Assembly: GCA_022447225.1 (NCBI GenBank)
Contig: JAKVAZ010000008.1
Coordinates: 62,001-126,000, forward strand
From: Fuerstiella sp.
Lineage (GTDB): Bacteria > Planctomycetota > Planctomycetia > Planctomycetales > Planctomycetaceae
DNA: 64,000 bases
Direction: 5' to 3'
Numbering within the stretch: the first letter of the stretch is position 1; every line of letters starts with the position of its first letter. The notes beneath the pieces were generated by a model. That model ran no database searches, was not told where the DNA came from, and saw only the letters and a list, made by a program, of their open reading frames with translations. The position numbers and the translations under genes were made by a program. This document shows positions 1 through 8,728 of this stretch, one piece after another.

Positions 1-1
1 G

Positions 2-238
2 TGCATCACAGGAGCCCCTCCATTCACCGCACGGAATGTGAAAGAGGTTTTGTCAGACCACTTAAAAAAAGATCCGCCCATCGATCAGCTTCCGGAATCA
101 CCTTCAGGTTTGCGTGATCTCGTCAGAAGATGTCTGGAAAAAGAACCAGCACATCGATTTGCGACGGTAGCGACACTTAGCGACGCCTGCCGAATTCTGT
201 CTGACAGAAACCAGTATCTGCACAGGGTATTCAGCTGA
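2..238 (+). CDS. Serine/threonine protein kinase, C-terminal end (partial)
   Basis: The reading frame is open to the left edge of the window, so only the last 78 residues of a larger protein are present. They match the end of a eukaryotic-type Ser/Thr kinase domain: a GAPPFTARN segment like the subdomain IX-X loop (usually TGxPPFxA), then LRDLVRRCLEKEPAHRF, the subdomain XI pattern with its conserved Arg. The protein ends shortly after the kinase fold, so any sensor or membrane domain would have to lie N-terminal or be absent. Catalytic residues are outside the window. Such kinases are abundant in planctomycetes. The gene converges with the yggS-like gene. Confidence 0.8.
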   Translation, partial: CITGAPPFTARNVKEVLSDHLKKDPPIDQLPESPSGLRDLVRRCLEKEPAHRFATVATLSDACRILSDRNQYLHRVFS

Positions 239-320
239 GGTTCAGCGCACCCGGGAACTTAAGTACATCCTACACGGCAGGTGAGAGCCTTGTTCCCCCC
301 AGGCCGCTGCGGTGTCAGTG

Positions 321-347
321 TTGGCCTGACCCGCGGTCAGGATCCAA
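321..347. terminator. Hairpin between convergent genes
   Basis: TTGGCCTGACC (321-331) pairs with GGTCAGG (335-341) and CCAA (344-347) across a 2-nt bulge, with a CGC loop. It lies between the converging kinase and yggS-like genes and could terminate both. There is no clear T-run, so this is a structural inference only. Confidence 0.4.
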
Positions 348-434
348 CGCCTCGCACAGCGTCACCCGAAAAGAGACATCTGTTGATTCGTGGCAGCCCG
401 TAACCGGTGCACAAAGAGCAACCAACTGTCTTTT

Positions 435-1178
435 CTAAAGCCCCTGGAACAGTGCCCTGCCAATTCGAATCATTGTCGCACCTTCCTCAATCGCCACATC
501 GAAGTCACCACTCATACCCATCGACAGTTCCGTCAAGACAGCAGTTGAATCTCTCTGATTCAGTTCCTGTCGCAGTCGTGTGAGCTGCTTAAAGACCGGA
601 CGTGCGTCTTCAGACATTTCACTGATCGGTGCCATGGTCATCAGCCCGGTGAGTTTCGTGCAGGGTCCGGCTGTCCGCACAATCGCCTCCCATGAATCCA
701 AAATGCTGTCCGGCTCGAAGCCGGATTTCGAGCTTTCACCGGAAATATTGATCTGAAGCAAAATTTTTACGGAGCAGGCTGACTGCTCAGCCAGCAGACT
801 CAGGCGTTTCAAAAGCTGCAGGGAATCAACTGAATGGATGGTACTGGCATGCAGAACGGCGAGCCGCGCCTTGTTGCGCTGGACCTGACCAATCTGGTGC
901 CACTGAATCTCAGGGAGCTGCGGTTGCCTGTCAGCAAGCTGCTGAGGACGACTTTCACCGAAGCTGGAATGAATTTCGGCAAGCGCCTGAACCCACTCCC
1001 ATTTGGCATATTTTGTGACCGCAATCAGCTGCACATCATCCGAAGAACGACCGCAGGCGCGACAGATGTCAGAAATTCGAGCGTTGATGGATTCCAGATT
1101 CGCTCGGAGTGTTGTCCGGATTTGTTCCAATTCCTGTTTCCTGGTGACTGTCTGACGGAAAGTCTGAATCCAGACCAC
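435..1178 (-). CDS. YggS/PROSC-family pyridoxal-phosphate-binding protein
   Basis: Predicted PLP homeostasis protein with an alanine-racemase-like TIM barrel, cytoplasmic. Visible family hallmarks are AVTKY near residues 53-57 with the PLP-binding Lys56, WHQIGQVQRNK (family HxIGxxQxNK), HSVDS, a glycine-rich SMGMSGDFDVAIEEG block that binds the PLP phosphate, and the C-terminal RIGRALF. The usual FGENY motif reads FGESR here. Length (247 aa) is slightly above the usual 220-235. The only available start is GTG at 1178, about 15 residues longer than typical N-termini, and no strong Shine-Dalgarno is visible. It stands alone, converging with the kinase. Confidence 0.88.
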   Translation of the reverse strand: MVWIQTFRQTVTRKQELEQIRTTLRANLESINARISDICRACGRSSDDVQLIAVTKYAKWEWVQALAEIHSSFGESRPQQLADRQPQLPEIQWHQIGQVQRNKARLAVLHASTIHSVDSLQLLKRLSLLAEQSACSVKILLQINISGESSKSGFEPDSILDSWEAIVRTAGPCTKLTGLMTMAPISEMSEDARPVFKQLTRLRQELNQRDSTAVLTELSMGMSGDFDVAIEEGATMIRIGRALFQGL

Positions 1179-1823
1179 GATAACGGCCGCGGACCTCGCG
1201 GCTGTCCTCCGAAATCGGGTTTCCAGTCTGTTTTTATTAATTCCAGCAACATTCGAACGGCATGATCTGCCGGTTTATGACCATCAGTACTGTAACACCT
1301 TGACATCAGCATAGTTAAATCGCTCAGTTCGTCGCCGCCGTACAAATTCAGCGTGGCAATCGATCTTGACCAGTTCTGAAGATACTCATACGTTCCCTGC
1401 AGATGCGGTCAGGACAGTAGTTGTCTCATGCTACTTGAAAGAACCAATCGCCCCCGGAAGTAGCTTGAGTCCTCCGCCCCCCCTGGGATTCGCTGCTTCC
1501 GGGACATATTGGAAAACCTCTCGTTTTCATCACGAAAACGAGAGGTTTTCTTTATGCGCCCCAATTCACCACATACCCAGAGTTGTGTGTGTGAGTGTGT
1601 CAACACCATCCAGCAAATCATGCCAAACCGAGGCCACGTCCAACTGCCCGGGAACTTCAGTTGGTTCGCGTGTTCAGCGGGATACGCCGATACAGAACGC
1701 GACCGCCACAGGCAGTCAAAATACACATCTCACAGGCTGTGATCCCCCATTGCAGGTTTTTTAAACCCAAAATAGGTTGCGAATACTGAGTCTCCGAATG
1801 CGAGGAGGTCGGTAAAACTCAAT
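1179..1823. other. Intergenic region, 645 bp
   Basis: This lies between the divergent yggS-like and secretin genes. Short reading frames here show no recognisable protein. It holds a strong hairpin (1512-1550), a GT-rich run near 1584-1600 and, just before the secretin gene, GAGGAGG at 1802-1808. The promoters of both genes should be here, but I cannot assign them. Confidence 0.6.
1512..1550. terminator. Perfect 17-bp inverted repeat, hairpin
   Basis: GAAAACCTCTCGTTTTC (1512-1528) and its exact reverse complement (1534-1550) are separated by the 5-nt loop ATCAC. On the plus strand the right arm ends in TTTTC followed by TTTA, as a rho-independent terminator would. By symmetry it could act on both strands. 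No gene ends next to it, so it may instead end a small transcript, or be a regulatory or repeat element. Confidence 0.55.
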
Positions 1824-4800
1824 GTGCGGATCGCCATGAAGTTAATCATCCTGTACGTCATTTCGTGTCTCACACTGGGCACATTGAACGTGCTGGCATT
1901 GGCACAGTCGGGTGACACGTATCGATCCTGGTCACTCCGGTATGTGGAAGCGTCTGAAGTTCAGCGCATGCTTGCCGACCTGACCGACGACGCCGCAAAT
2001 GTCCGCATCGTTATCAACGACGAAACAAATGAGTTTTTGTTGCTGGCGCCACCAAAAATTCAGAAACTTGCTGCCCGACTGATCAACAGTGTGGACATAC
2101 CCGATAGCAGTCGTGCCCGGAAAAAGGACGAACCGACTGAGCTGCACGCTTATTCTGTCGAGAAGGCCGAGCTGAACAATCGAGTGGAGTTGCTCAGAAA
2201 ATCGCTCGGAACCGGCGCTCGAATCTCCGTACTTCGTCGCAACAGTCAAATCCTCGTGATGGCTAGCCCGCAAATTCACCGGCTAACTGAAAAACTGCTC
2301 AGCACGGGAAGCGTTTTAAAAACCGATTCAAGTGACTCTGTTCAGGATCGGATGTTTCAAAATGAAACAGATTTGGTCCGGGTGAGTGCCCCCTCAGCAT
2401 TGTTTCCGAATGGTACGAATCACTCCGATTCACGTCCCTCTGTAACGAAAGTGTATCAGATACAGCATTACTCGGCGGAACAGTGTCAGACAGCACTCAA
2501 CCGGCTGCTTAAAGATCAGCTCCAGGTTCGCCAGAACGGGACAGTCCGATACAAGTCCGCGAATAACGATCAAGTGATTCTGCGTTTTGACACAAAAACT
2601 CAGACCTGCGAGCTCAACGGAGACCAGGAACTTATTGCTCAGTTTGTTACGTTGTTTGAATTGTTCGAACGGTTAAAGGATCGCTCAGTCGGTCAGTCGA
2701 TCCGTCTCGTTCCTCTTCGCAAAGTCCGTCCCGAAGTACTTGAGCGTGCGCTCCGGCTTTGGCGCGAGTCATCACACACTCGTAACCTGATGAAGGGCAG
2801 TCGGAGTTCCCCTAACACCAGTGGAACGATCCAACAGGCGATGTTCTCCCCGCAGGAGGTACAGCCAGCTGAAGAGACCGAAAAACCGGATGACGAAAAG
2901 AAACCGGGTGAACAGGACCTTCGTCCTCCGCTTTTGGGCGTCTCGGTGCAGCCGTTTCCCGGACTCGATGTCCTTGCCATCCAGGGTAAGGATGCCGATG
3001 TCCAGGAACTGATCCGAATTATCCGTGAGATCGAACGTCTCAGTGAACAAACAGTTCCGGAGATTGAGATCTTTTTTCTGCAACATGTACATAGTGGGGG
3101 CCTGAACAGATTTATCGAGCAGGTTCTGAACGCACTAACAGAGCCTCTGCAGGGGCGCGTCGCAGTGACACCCATTTCCAAACCAAATGCACTGCTGATT
3201 ATTGGTTGGGGCGAATCAGTCGCCGCAGCAAAAAAACTCATTAGTCAGCTGGATCAACCGATTTCACCCGACAGAGACATGAGAATATTTTCGCTGAAAA
3301 ATGCGGGAGTCGGCGAGGTCGTGACTGCTCTTCAGCAGGCACTGGACCGAACTGGAGGTTTGACTCCGGGCGTCGCCGTGACTCCCAATCTTCGTACCAA
3401 CAGCCTGATCGTCTACGCCCCGTCCCGTGACATGCAGGAAGTTGAAAGGCTGATCAAACACCTTGATTCGAACTCATCAGCGTCCGTCAGTAAGGGACGC
3501 ATCATTCGTCTGAAGAATTCTCTGGCGACCGACGTGGCAACGACCATCACAACCGCAATTACAGCTGCGGCCGCCGGAACAACCGGACGTCAGGCATCTG
3601 AACTGGAAATGCTGCTGGTACAGCCCGACGGACAGGAAATTGTCGCTTCCGGAATCCTGAACGATGTGAAGCTGACTCCTGATGCCAGAACCAATACGAT
3701 TTTTGTCACCGGCCCCGAAGAAAGCCTGCCGCTCGTGGAACGACTGATCGAACATCTTGATGAGTCGCCCGCAGCTTCGGCGGTGATTAAGGTCTTTGAG
3801 ATTGCCAACGGAAACGCTGCCGATCTGGTTACGGTGCTGAGGACACTATTCCCTGCAACATCGACGGGATCCGGCGTGCCCGCGTTAGCAACCGCTGAAG
3901 GAGAAACCTCACTGGTGCCGGTACGGTTCTCGGTTGATATACGGACAAACACCATCATTGCAACAGGAACGTCCAGTGATCTGCAGATTATGGAAGCACT
4001 GCTGATACGTCTGGATGAAGTTGCATCGCAGGAGCGTGTCAATGAGGTCTATCGCCTGAGAAACACGCCCGCCACGGCTGTTGCTCAGGCCGTCAATGAA
4101 TTTCTGCAGAGCGAGCGTATCGTCAGTCAGGCTGCCCCGGGACGCCAAAACCCTTTTGAACAGATTCAACAGGAAGTGGTGGTCGTCCCTGAAGAAGTAC
4201 GTAATCAGCTGATCATTAGTGCAACACCTCGATTCTTCGATCAGATTATGGAACTTGTCGAAGGTCTGGACAGCAAACCGCCACAGGTCATGATTCAGGT
4301 AATCCTTGCGGAAGTTGATCTCAGCAATTTTCACGAGGTTGGAATGGAACTGGGACTGCAGGACAGCCTGTTGTTTGACCGCAGCCTGCTGGGAGATCTC
4401 GTCCAGACAGCCATATCCACGACGTCATCCACCCCCGCCGGAGTCGTCACAACAACTCAGGAAAATATTGTCGCCGCCAGCAATACGCCTGGCTTCGACT
4501 TCAACAACAATCCACTGGGAAACAGCGGAAGCAATCGATCGCAGGCGACTTCCGGACAGGTTGCCGGCCAGGGACTGTCTCACTTCAGTGTGGGGCGGAC
4601 AAATGCGAAGCTCGGGTTCGGCGGACTTGTACTTTCGGCAAGCAGCGAAAATGTCAGCGTTCTGCTGAGAGCCCTGGACCAGTCCGGCAGCGTGGAGATT
4701 CTGAGTCGTCCGCAAATCATGACACTGGACAATCAGGAGGCGTTTATTCAGGTGGGACAGAGCGTTCCACGAATCGCCAGCAGTTCGGTGACTCAGTTTG

Positions 4801-5639
4801 GCCAGGTCAACACCGTCGAAAACACTGATGTTGGTCTGCTGCTTGGTGTAATTCCCCGGATCAATCCCGACGGAACCGTCGTGATGCAGGTCGATGCCAC
4901 GAAATCCGAAGTTGGATCTGAAGCACAGGGAATTCCAATTTTTGTATCGACAGAAGGAACCGTAGTCCGATCACCCCGAGTCAATATTACCAGCGCCCAA
5001 ACAACAGTGAGCGCTGCCACCGGTCAAACGATTGTGATCGGTGGACTCATTACCACAAACAACACGGTCGAACATCGCAAAATCCCCTGGCTGGGAGACC
5101 TGCCGGCACTGGGCAAACTGTTTCGTTACGACTCTTTTGCCAATCGCCGCACGGAACTACTGATTATTCTTACACCGCATGTTGTTCTCGGACGCGGGGA
5201 TGCTGAGTATCTCAAACAGGTCGAAATGTCTCGCATGTCGTGGGTTTCATCTGACGTGTTTGAATTCATCGGCTCCGGCCCCACAGGCTATTCTCCGAGC
5301 GATGATTCGGATGTTGAAGTGATCTATCCCGACGCGGTACCTGACGTACCTGACCTGAACAGGTCTGGCACCTCGCCGCCGGTGGAGCCAACTCAAATTC
5401 CGGTCACCGATCCGGTTCCCACCACGTCGCTCAACGACGTTTCCAACAATAATGTGGTTAACGACTTCGACGGTGATTTTGATCAGGTCGATTTTGATCA
5501 GGTCGATTTTCGCAGACATTTCGACGAGTCTGACTCGGATCAGGAAATACCGGACTTCCGAGATCAGCCTCCGCCAGAACTCCCAAACGAAAACAAACAG
5601 CGACGTTTCTTTGGAATCGGTCCGGGTGAGCAATCATGA
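1824..5639 (+). CDS. Secretin (GspD-like) with multiple N-domain repeats
   Basis: Outer-membrane secretin of the type II secretion/type IV pilus superfamily, 1,271 aa. A signal peptide (about 1-28) is followed by at least six repeats of the secretin N-domain, each ending in a pattern like TNSLIVYAP..VERLIKHLD (near 400-470, 490-555, 560-650, 655-740 and 745-820). The C-terminal secretin domain (about 825-1130) starts at VMIQVILAEVDL and ends in TELLIILTPHVV. The tail is Asp/Pro-rich and holds a FDQVD duplication. Typical GspD is 650-750 aa, so the N-domain stack is unusually long. GTG at 1824 is preceded by GAGGAGG; ATG at 1836 is an alternative. The stop overlaps the next lipoprotein start (ATGA). 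Confidence 0.9.
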   Translation: MRIAMKLIILYVISCLTLGTLNVLALAQSGDTYRSWSLRYVEASEVQRMLADLTDDAANVRIVINDETNEFLLLAPPKIQKLAARLINSVDIPDSSRARKKDEPTELHAYSVEKAELNNRVELLRKSLGTGARISVLRRNSQILVMASPQIHRLTEKLLSTGSVLKTDSSDSVQDRMFQNETDLVRVSAPSALFPNGTNHSDSRPSVTKVYQIQHYSAEQCQTALNRLLKDQLQVRQNGTVRYKSANNDQVILRFDTKTQTCELNGDQELIAQFVTLFELFERLKDRSVGQSIRLVPLRKVRPEVLERALRLWRESSHTRNLMKGSRSSPNTSGTIQQAMFSPQEVQPAEETEKPDDEKKPGEQDLRPPLLGVSVQPFPGLDVLAIQGKDADVQELIRIIREIERLSEQTVPEIEIFFLQHVHSGGLNRFIEQVLNALTEPLQGRVAVTPISKPNALLIIGWGESVAAAKKLISQLDQPISPDRDMRIFSLKNAGVGEVVTALQQALDRTGGLTPGVAVTPNLRTNSLIVYAPSRDMQEVERLIKHLDSNSSASVSKGRIIRLKNSLATDVATTITTAITAAAAGTTGRQASELEMLLVQPDGQEIVASGILNDVKLTPDARTNTIFVTGPEESLPLVERLIEHLDESPAASAVIKVFEIANGNAADLVTVLRTLFPATSTGSGVPALATAEGETSLVPVRFSVDIRTNTIIATGTSSDLQIMEALLIRLDEVASQERVNEVYRLRNTPATAVAQAVNEFLQSERIVSQAAPGRQNPFEQIQQEVVVVPEEVRNQLIISATPRFFDQIMELVEGLDSKPPQVMIQVILAEVDLSNFHEVGMELGLQDSLLFDRSLLGDLVQTAISTTSSTPAGVVTTTQENIVAASNTPGFDFNNNPLGNSGSNRSQATSGQVAGQGLSHFSVGRTNAKLGFGGLVLSASSENVSVLLRALDQSGSVEILSRPQIMTLDNQEAFIQVGQSVPRIASSSVTQFGQVNTVENTDVGLLLGVIPRINPDGTVVMQVDATKSEVGSEAQGIPIFVSTEGTVVRSPRVNITSAQTTVSAATGQTIVIGGLITTNNTVEHRKIPWLGDLPALGKLFRYDSFANRRTELLIILTPHVVLGRGDAEYLKQVEMSRMSWVSSDVFEFIGSGPTGYSPSDDSDVEVIYPDAVPDVPDLNRSGTSPPVEPTQIPVTDPVPTTSLNDVSNNNVVNDFDGDFDQVDFDQVDFRRHFDESDSDQEIPDFRDQPPPELPNENKQRRFFGIGPGEQS

Positions 5640-6454
5640 GTCCGAACCCAACCAGCAATACGTTGCATCGATGGCTGTACAGTCTGCTGATAGTCTGCAG
5701 CTGCACCGCACTAACAGGTTGCACTGTTTTTGATTCCGGATTCACCAGCATGTTCGGGCAGACACCTGAATTCCAGGCGCCTCATCAGATGATTCCGCTG
5801 TGGACGGACACGATTCTGCACCAGCGTGGCAAGCGAGGCCGCCGGGGGTGTGGTGGTCGATTCATCTTCTATACCGGTGAACGCAAAGAAGGCGTACGGG
5901 TCGATGGTGCTGTTACAGTTTACGTATGGAACGACAGCCAATCCACGAAGCAGCGTAAGCCCGACCGAAAATACGTTTTTACTGCTGACAACCTTCAAAA
6001 TCACTACAGCAAATCCAAAGTCGGTCACTCCTACAGTTTTTGGATTCCCTGGGACGGAGCCGGCAGCGAACGTACCGAATTGACGGTCGTTGCAAGATTT
6101 GTGGGCAGAGATGGTACCGACATAACCGCACCGGCATCGAAAGTGATCCTTCCTGGACCGGTCGCGATGCCCACAGCTCAGCAGAAATCTCATCAGGATA
6201 CCGAAAACCGACAGGCAACTCTCGGTGACGGTGTGCAGCAAATTTCATGGACTCGACAACAGCATCGTCCGTCTCGAGCACGTCAATCGCTTCGTTCTTC
6301 TGAAATAGGCGTTAGCCCGGGATTCGTAAAACGCAACCAGCAGATTGACAGGAACAGTCTGTCCACATTCGATTTGTTCCCGGAACCGGAAGACCTCGGA
6401 ACACCGAAAATCAGTGTCCGTTCCCCCCAAAACGACCTGACATCCAATGAATAA
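5636..6454 (+). CDS. Secretin-associated lipoprotein
   Basis: A 272-aa lipoprotein: hydrophobic signal (about 12-26) with lipobox LTGC and lipidated Cys29. The globular part (about 50-170) ends in a beta-rich stretch with GRDGTDITAP; the rest is Gln/Arg-rich and probably disordered. No named family is recognised. It is clearly related to the lipoprotein at 44229-44768: both have PLW early, then a ...V.V.V.. strand set, FTADNL/ITPEAL, and GRDGTDITAPAS/ATDGTKIVSPAT. Both follow a secretin gene, and here the genes overlap by 4 bp. A pilotin-like or accessory role for the secretin is an inference from this repeated pairing. Confidence 0.75.
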   Translation: MSPNPTSNTLHRWLYSLLIVCSCTALTGCTVFDSGFTSMFGQTPEFQAPHQMIPLWTDTILHQRGKRGRRGCGGRFIFYTGERKEGVRVDGAVTVYVWNDSQSTKQRKPDRKYVFTADNLQNHYSKSKVGHSYSFWIPWDGAGSERTELTVVARFVGRDGTDITAPASKVILPGPVAMPTAQQKSHQDTENRQATLGDGVQQISWTRQQHRPSRARQSLRSSEIGVSPGFVKRNQQIDRNSLSTFDLFPEPEDLGTPKISVRSPQNDLTSNE

Positions 6455-6482
6455 TCCGGTGTTTCTCCCGGCGGGGACCGGA
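6455..6482. terminator. Possible bidirectional hairpin between convergent genes
   Basis: TCCGGT (6455-6460) pairs with ACCGGA (6477-6482), and the interior can partly pair (CTCCC with GGGG). It fills most of the 43-bp gap between the converging lipoprotein and BON-domain genes. There is no T-run. Confidence 0.3.
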
Positions 6483-6497
6483 CAGAGGAAAACCAGT

Positions 6498-7103
6498 TCA
6501 ACGCGACAAATTCGGCATAACATTCAGCTCGTTCGTTACCGTCCCGATTCCCGGCTCGAAAAGTACCAGCAGCTCAGCAAGCCGCTTCTGCTGCGGCGAA
6601 TCAACCTTCCCTCGCAACGTCACTGCAGAATTGCCGAGAGACAGTTGAACTTTCAGACCACGGTTTTGGACAATCGTCCGCAATGAGTCTGACAGCTTCG
6701 TTTTGGGCGGAAGACGGTACCTGCCGCCGGCAATCGGCTCAAACGCAATCGTCAGGCGTTCCGCATACATGCCGGACAGCGATGGAATGCGAGGAACATT
6801 CACCCGGGACACTGCCGGCTCTGCGGGCTCCGCCAGTCCGGTCACTGAACGAGTGACAGCACCAGTCGCCTTTGCCGCACCAACGAAAGTGGCATCCTCT
6901 GACCTGGACGTTCCGACAAAGTCACCGGCCTTCCGATTTCCCCGTACAAACCTTTCTGCTCCGGTGACTGCAGTGGATGAATCCACAGCTCTTTCGTTGC
7001 GATTCGAACTAATATCTCTGTTACCAAATAACTGTGCCGATGCATTGTTGCTGCTAAAAACAAAACAGACAAAAAACACGGAGGAACAGAAGAAAGTAAT
7101 CAT
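6498..7103 (-). CDS. Secreted BON-domain protein
   Basis: A 201-aa protein with an N-terminal signal peptide (MITFFCSSVFFVCFVF...NASAQ, cleavage likely after about residue 24). A low-complexity Ser/Thr/Ala-rich middle follows. The C-terminal 70 residues resemble a BON domain: GLKVQLSLGNSAVTLRGKV, then a helix with QQKRLAELLVLFEPG, then TVTNELNV. BON domains bind lipids or membranes in the periplasm or outer envelope. It converges on the secretin-lipoprotein pair and diverges from the TIM-barrel gene. The ATG at 7103 puts the signal sequence right at the start, which supports it although no Shine-Dalgarno is seen. Confidence 0.72.
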   Translation of the reverse strand: MITFFCSSVFFVCFVFSSNNASAQLFGNRDISSNRNERAVDSSTAVTGAERFVRGNRKAGDFVGTSRSEDATFVGAAKATGAVTRSVTGLAEPAEPAVSRVNVPRIPSLSGMYAERLTIAFEPIAGGRYRLPPKTKLSDSLRTIVQNRGLKVQLSLGNSAVTLRGKVDSPQQKRLAELLVLFEPGIGTVTNELNVMPNLSR

Positions 7104-7422
7104 ACGTTGAGATTTTCAACCGGGGACGACGCATCGCTTACTCGTCCCGTGAGCAGCCAATATTTTGACTGTATTCTCATCGTCCGCGTTCATGACTTCA
7201 AGCACTCCGGTCGCAAAAGCATTCTTAATTCGGTCGGAAGAAAAATTGTCGATCCAGAATCGCGGAATCCGGAAAAAACGAATCGGATTCTGCCTGTGAT
7301 CCGACGGACTCTGTCTTTCGACTGATTTGATCCACCCCTCACCCTTGTCTCACTCCATCCACGGCGAAACAATGGCTGACATTGGGTCCTACCACTTCTT
7401 CTTCCCCGCCACCGATGCAACT
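7104..7422. other. Intergenic region, 319 bp, divergent promoters
   Basis: This lies between the BON gene (minus) and the isomerase/epimerase gene (plus). I see no gene, repeat or clear operator. An in-frame upstream start for the isomerase at 7327 is possible but adds 32 residues without family similarity. Confidence 0.5.
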
Positions 7423-8442
7423 ATGACAAAACGACCATCCGTCCTGATCAGTGCCTTTGCCGACGAAGCAGCCAATCATCGTACGGCTCTGGAGCAAATG
7501 ACAGCAATGGCAGCTATCGGACTGCGCAGTTACAGTCCCCGCTTCATTGATCTGTCCGGTAACGGCAACATTCAACACGTTGTTGATCTTTCAGCAGACC
7601 AGTACAAACAACTGAATCAATTTCATAATGAGTACGGCATCAGCGTCACCAGCATTGGAGCCCGAGTCGGTAAAGTCAAACTGCTGGATGTTGATGATGG
7701 TTCCCATAATGTATTTATCTCTCAGCAGGAATATCTTGCCGGTGAAGTCGCAAAGACAATCGCTGCAGCGAAGCAGCTCAATACGAAGCTGATTCGAGGA
7801 TTTTCCTATTATCATCCGCGCGGTACCGATCCTCATGACCATCTTGACCTGGCCGCTGAAAACATCAGGCAGATTACAGACGCCTGTGCACAGGAAGGAC
7901 TGATCTACGGACTGGAAATCGAACCCAATCTGGTTGGCGAAACCGGTCCACTGCTGGCTGAGCTTGCAAAGCGTGTCGACCATCCTTCCATGGTCCTGAT
8001 CTTTGATGGAGGGAACGTGGCTGCCCAAAATAAGAATCCGGTGCAGGTCTACGAAGAGTACCTGGCTACCGTACCGTTTCTCGGATGGATGCATGTTAAG
8101 GATTATGCGATCGATCCGGACCTGGAATGGACTGGCGTCGTCGACGAGGATCGTCTGAAAAATTTCGTTCCGGCAAACGTTGGTGACGCCGGACACGAGT
8201 TAATCTTCCGAGATCTGCGTAATCGGCTGCCGGAAATCTGCAACCGTCTGAAAGCCCTGGGGCTCCCCGGCTTTTACATGGAAACCGAACCCCACCTGAA
8301 GGGCGGTGGTCAGTTTGGAGGATTCAGTGGTCCGGATGGCATGGGAGTGGCCGTTCGGGCCCTCTGTTCGTGTCTGGATTATGCGGGAATTGAATACTCA
8401 CTGCGTAACTTCTCAGATATTCGCGCAGAACGTGGTTTTTGA
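7423..8442 (+). CDS. Sugar phosphate isomerase/epimerase-like TIM-barrel protein
   Basis: A 339-aa protein of the xylose-isomerase-like TIM-barrel superfamily (AP_endonuc_2 type), probably a metal-dependent sugar epimerase or isomerase. It starts VLISAFADEAA, has a barrel strand YGLEIEPN with a likely metal Glu, then LIFDGGN (Asp), GWMHVKDY (His/Asp) and FYMETEPHLKGGG (Glu); these are the usual acid/His metal ligands. The open frame extends to 7327, but the barrel begins right after ATG 7423, so that start is chosen. The substrate cannot be told. Other planctomycete genomes carry many such paralogs for sugar catabolism. The Trm112-like gene follows after 67 bp. Confidence 0.82.
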   Translation: MTKRPSVLISAFADEAANHRTALEQMTAMAAIGLRSYSPRFIDLSGNGNIQHVVDLSADQYKQLNQFHNEYGISVTSIGARVGKVKLLDVDDGSHNVFISQQEYLAGEVAKTIAAAKQLNTKLIRGFSYYHPRGTDPHDHLDLAAENIRQITDACAQEGLIYGLEIEPNLVGETGPLLAELAKRVDHPSMVLIFDGGNVAAQNKNPVQVYEEYLATVPFLGWMHVKDYAIDPDLEWTGVVDEDRLKNFVPANVGDAGHELIFRDLRNRLPEICNRLKALGLPGFYMETEPHLKGGGQFGGFSGPDGMGVAVRALCSCLDYAGIEYSLRNFSDIRAERGF

Positions 8443-8509
8443 CACTGATTCATATCAGATGAGGTAAGTCACATCAGCGACGCATTGGCTGGACACTGGA
8501 ACCATCAAA

Positions 8510-8728
8510 ATGACTTTCAACTTCAAAGCTGTTTCTGACATCCTGGCCTGTCCGAAATGCAGGGGGGAGCTCGTATTTATTGGAGAGTCGCTGATCTGTG
8601 ATTCCGATGAACACCGCCTGCAGTTTCCGATTGTGGACGGGATTCCACGTCTCCTCGTGGAAGAATCGGTGACTCTGTCGGATGACCAGTGGGCCCTGCT
8701 AAAGAACCAGACGGAAACGACGTTATGA
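8510..8728 (+). CDS. Trm112-like small zinc protein
   Basis: A 72-aa protein of the Trm112/YcaR family: ILACPKCRGELV near residues 12-23 gives the first Cys pair, LIC provides a third Cys, and FPIVDGIPRLL is the family signature. In eukaryotes Trm112 is an activating subunit of methyltransferases; bacterial members are short, mostly uncharacterised zinc-ribbon proteins. The stop overlaps the start of the next gene, a methyltransferase, by ATGA, so the two are very probably co-translated. That fits the known partnership. The partner carries a signal peptide, however, which makes a direct complex doubtful. Confidence 0.85.
   Translation: MTFNFKAVSDILACPKCRGELVFIGESLICDSDEHRLQFPIVDGIPRLLVEESVTLSDDQWALLKNQTETTL

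Noticed and set aside
834-1265. 143-codon plus-strand frame over yggS
   Set aside because: Antisense to a clearly recognised gene, with no domain or signal in its product.
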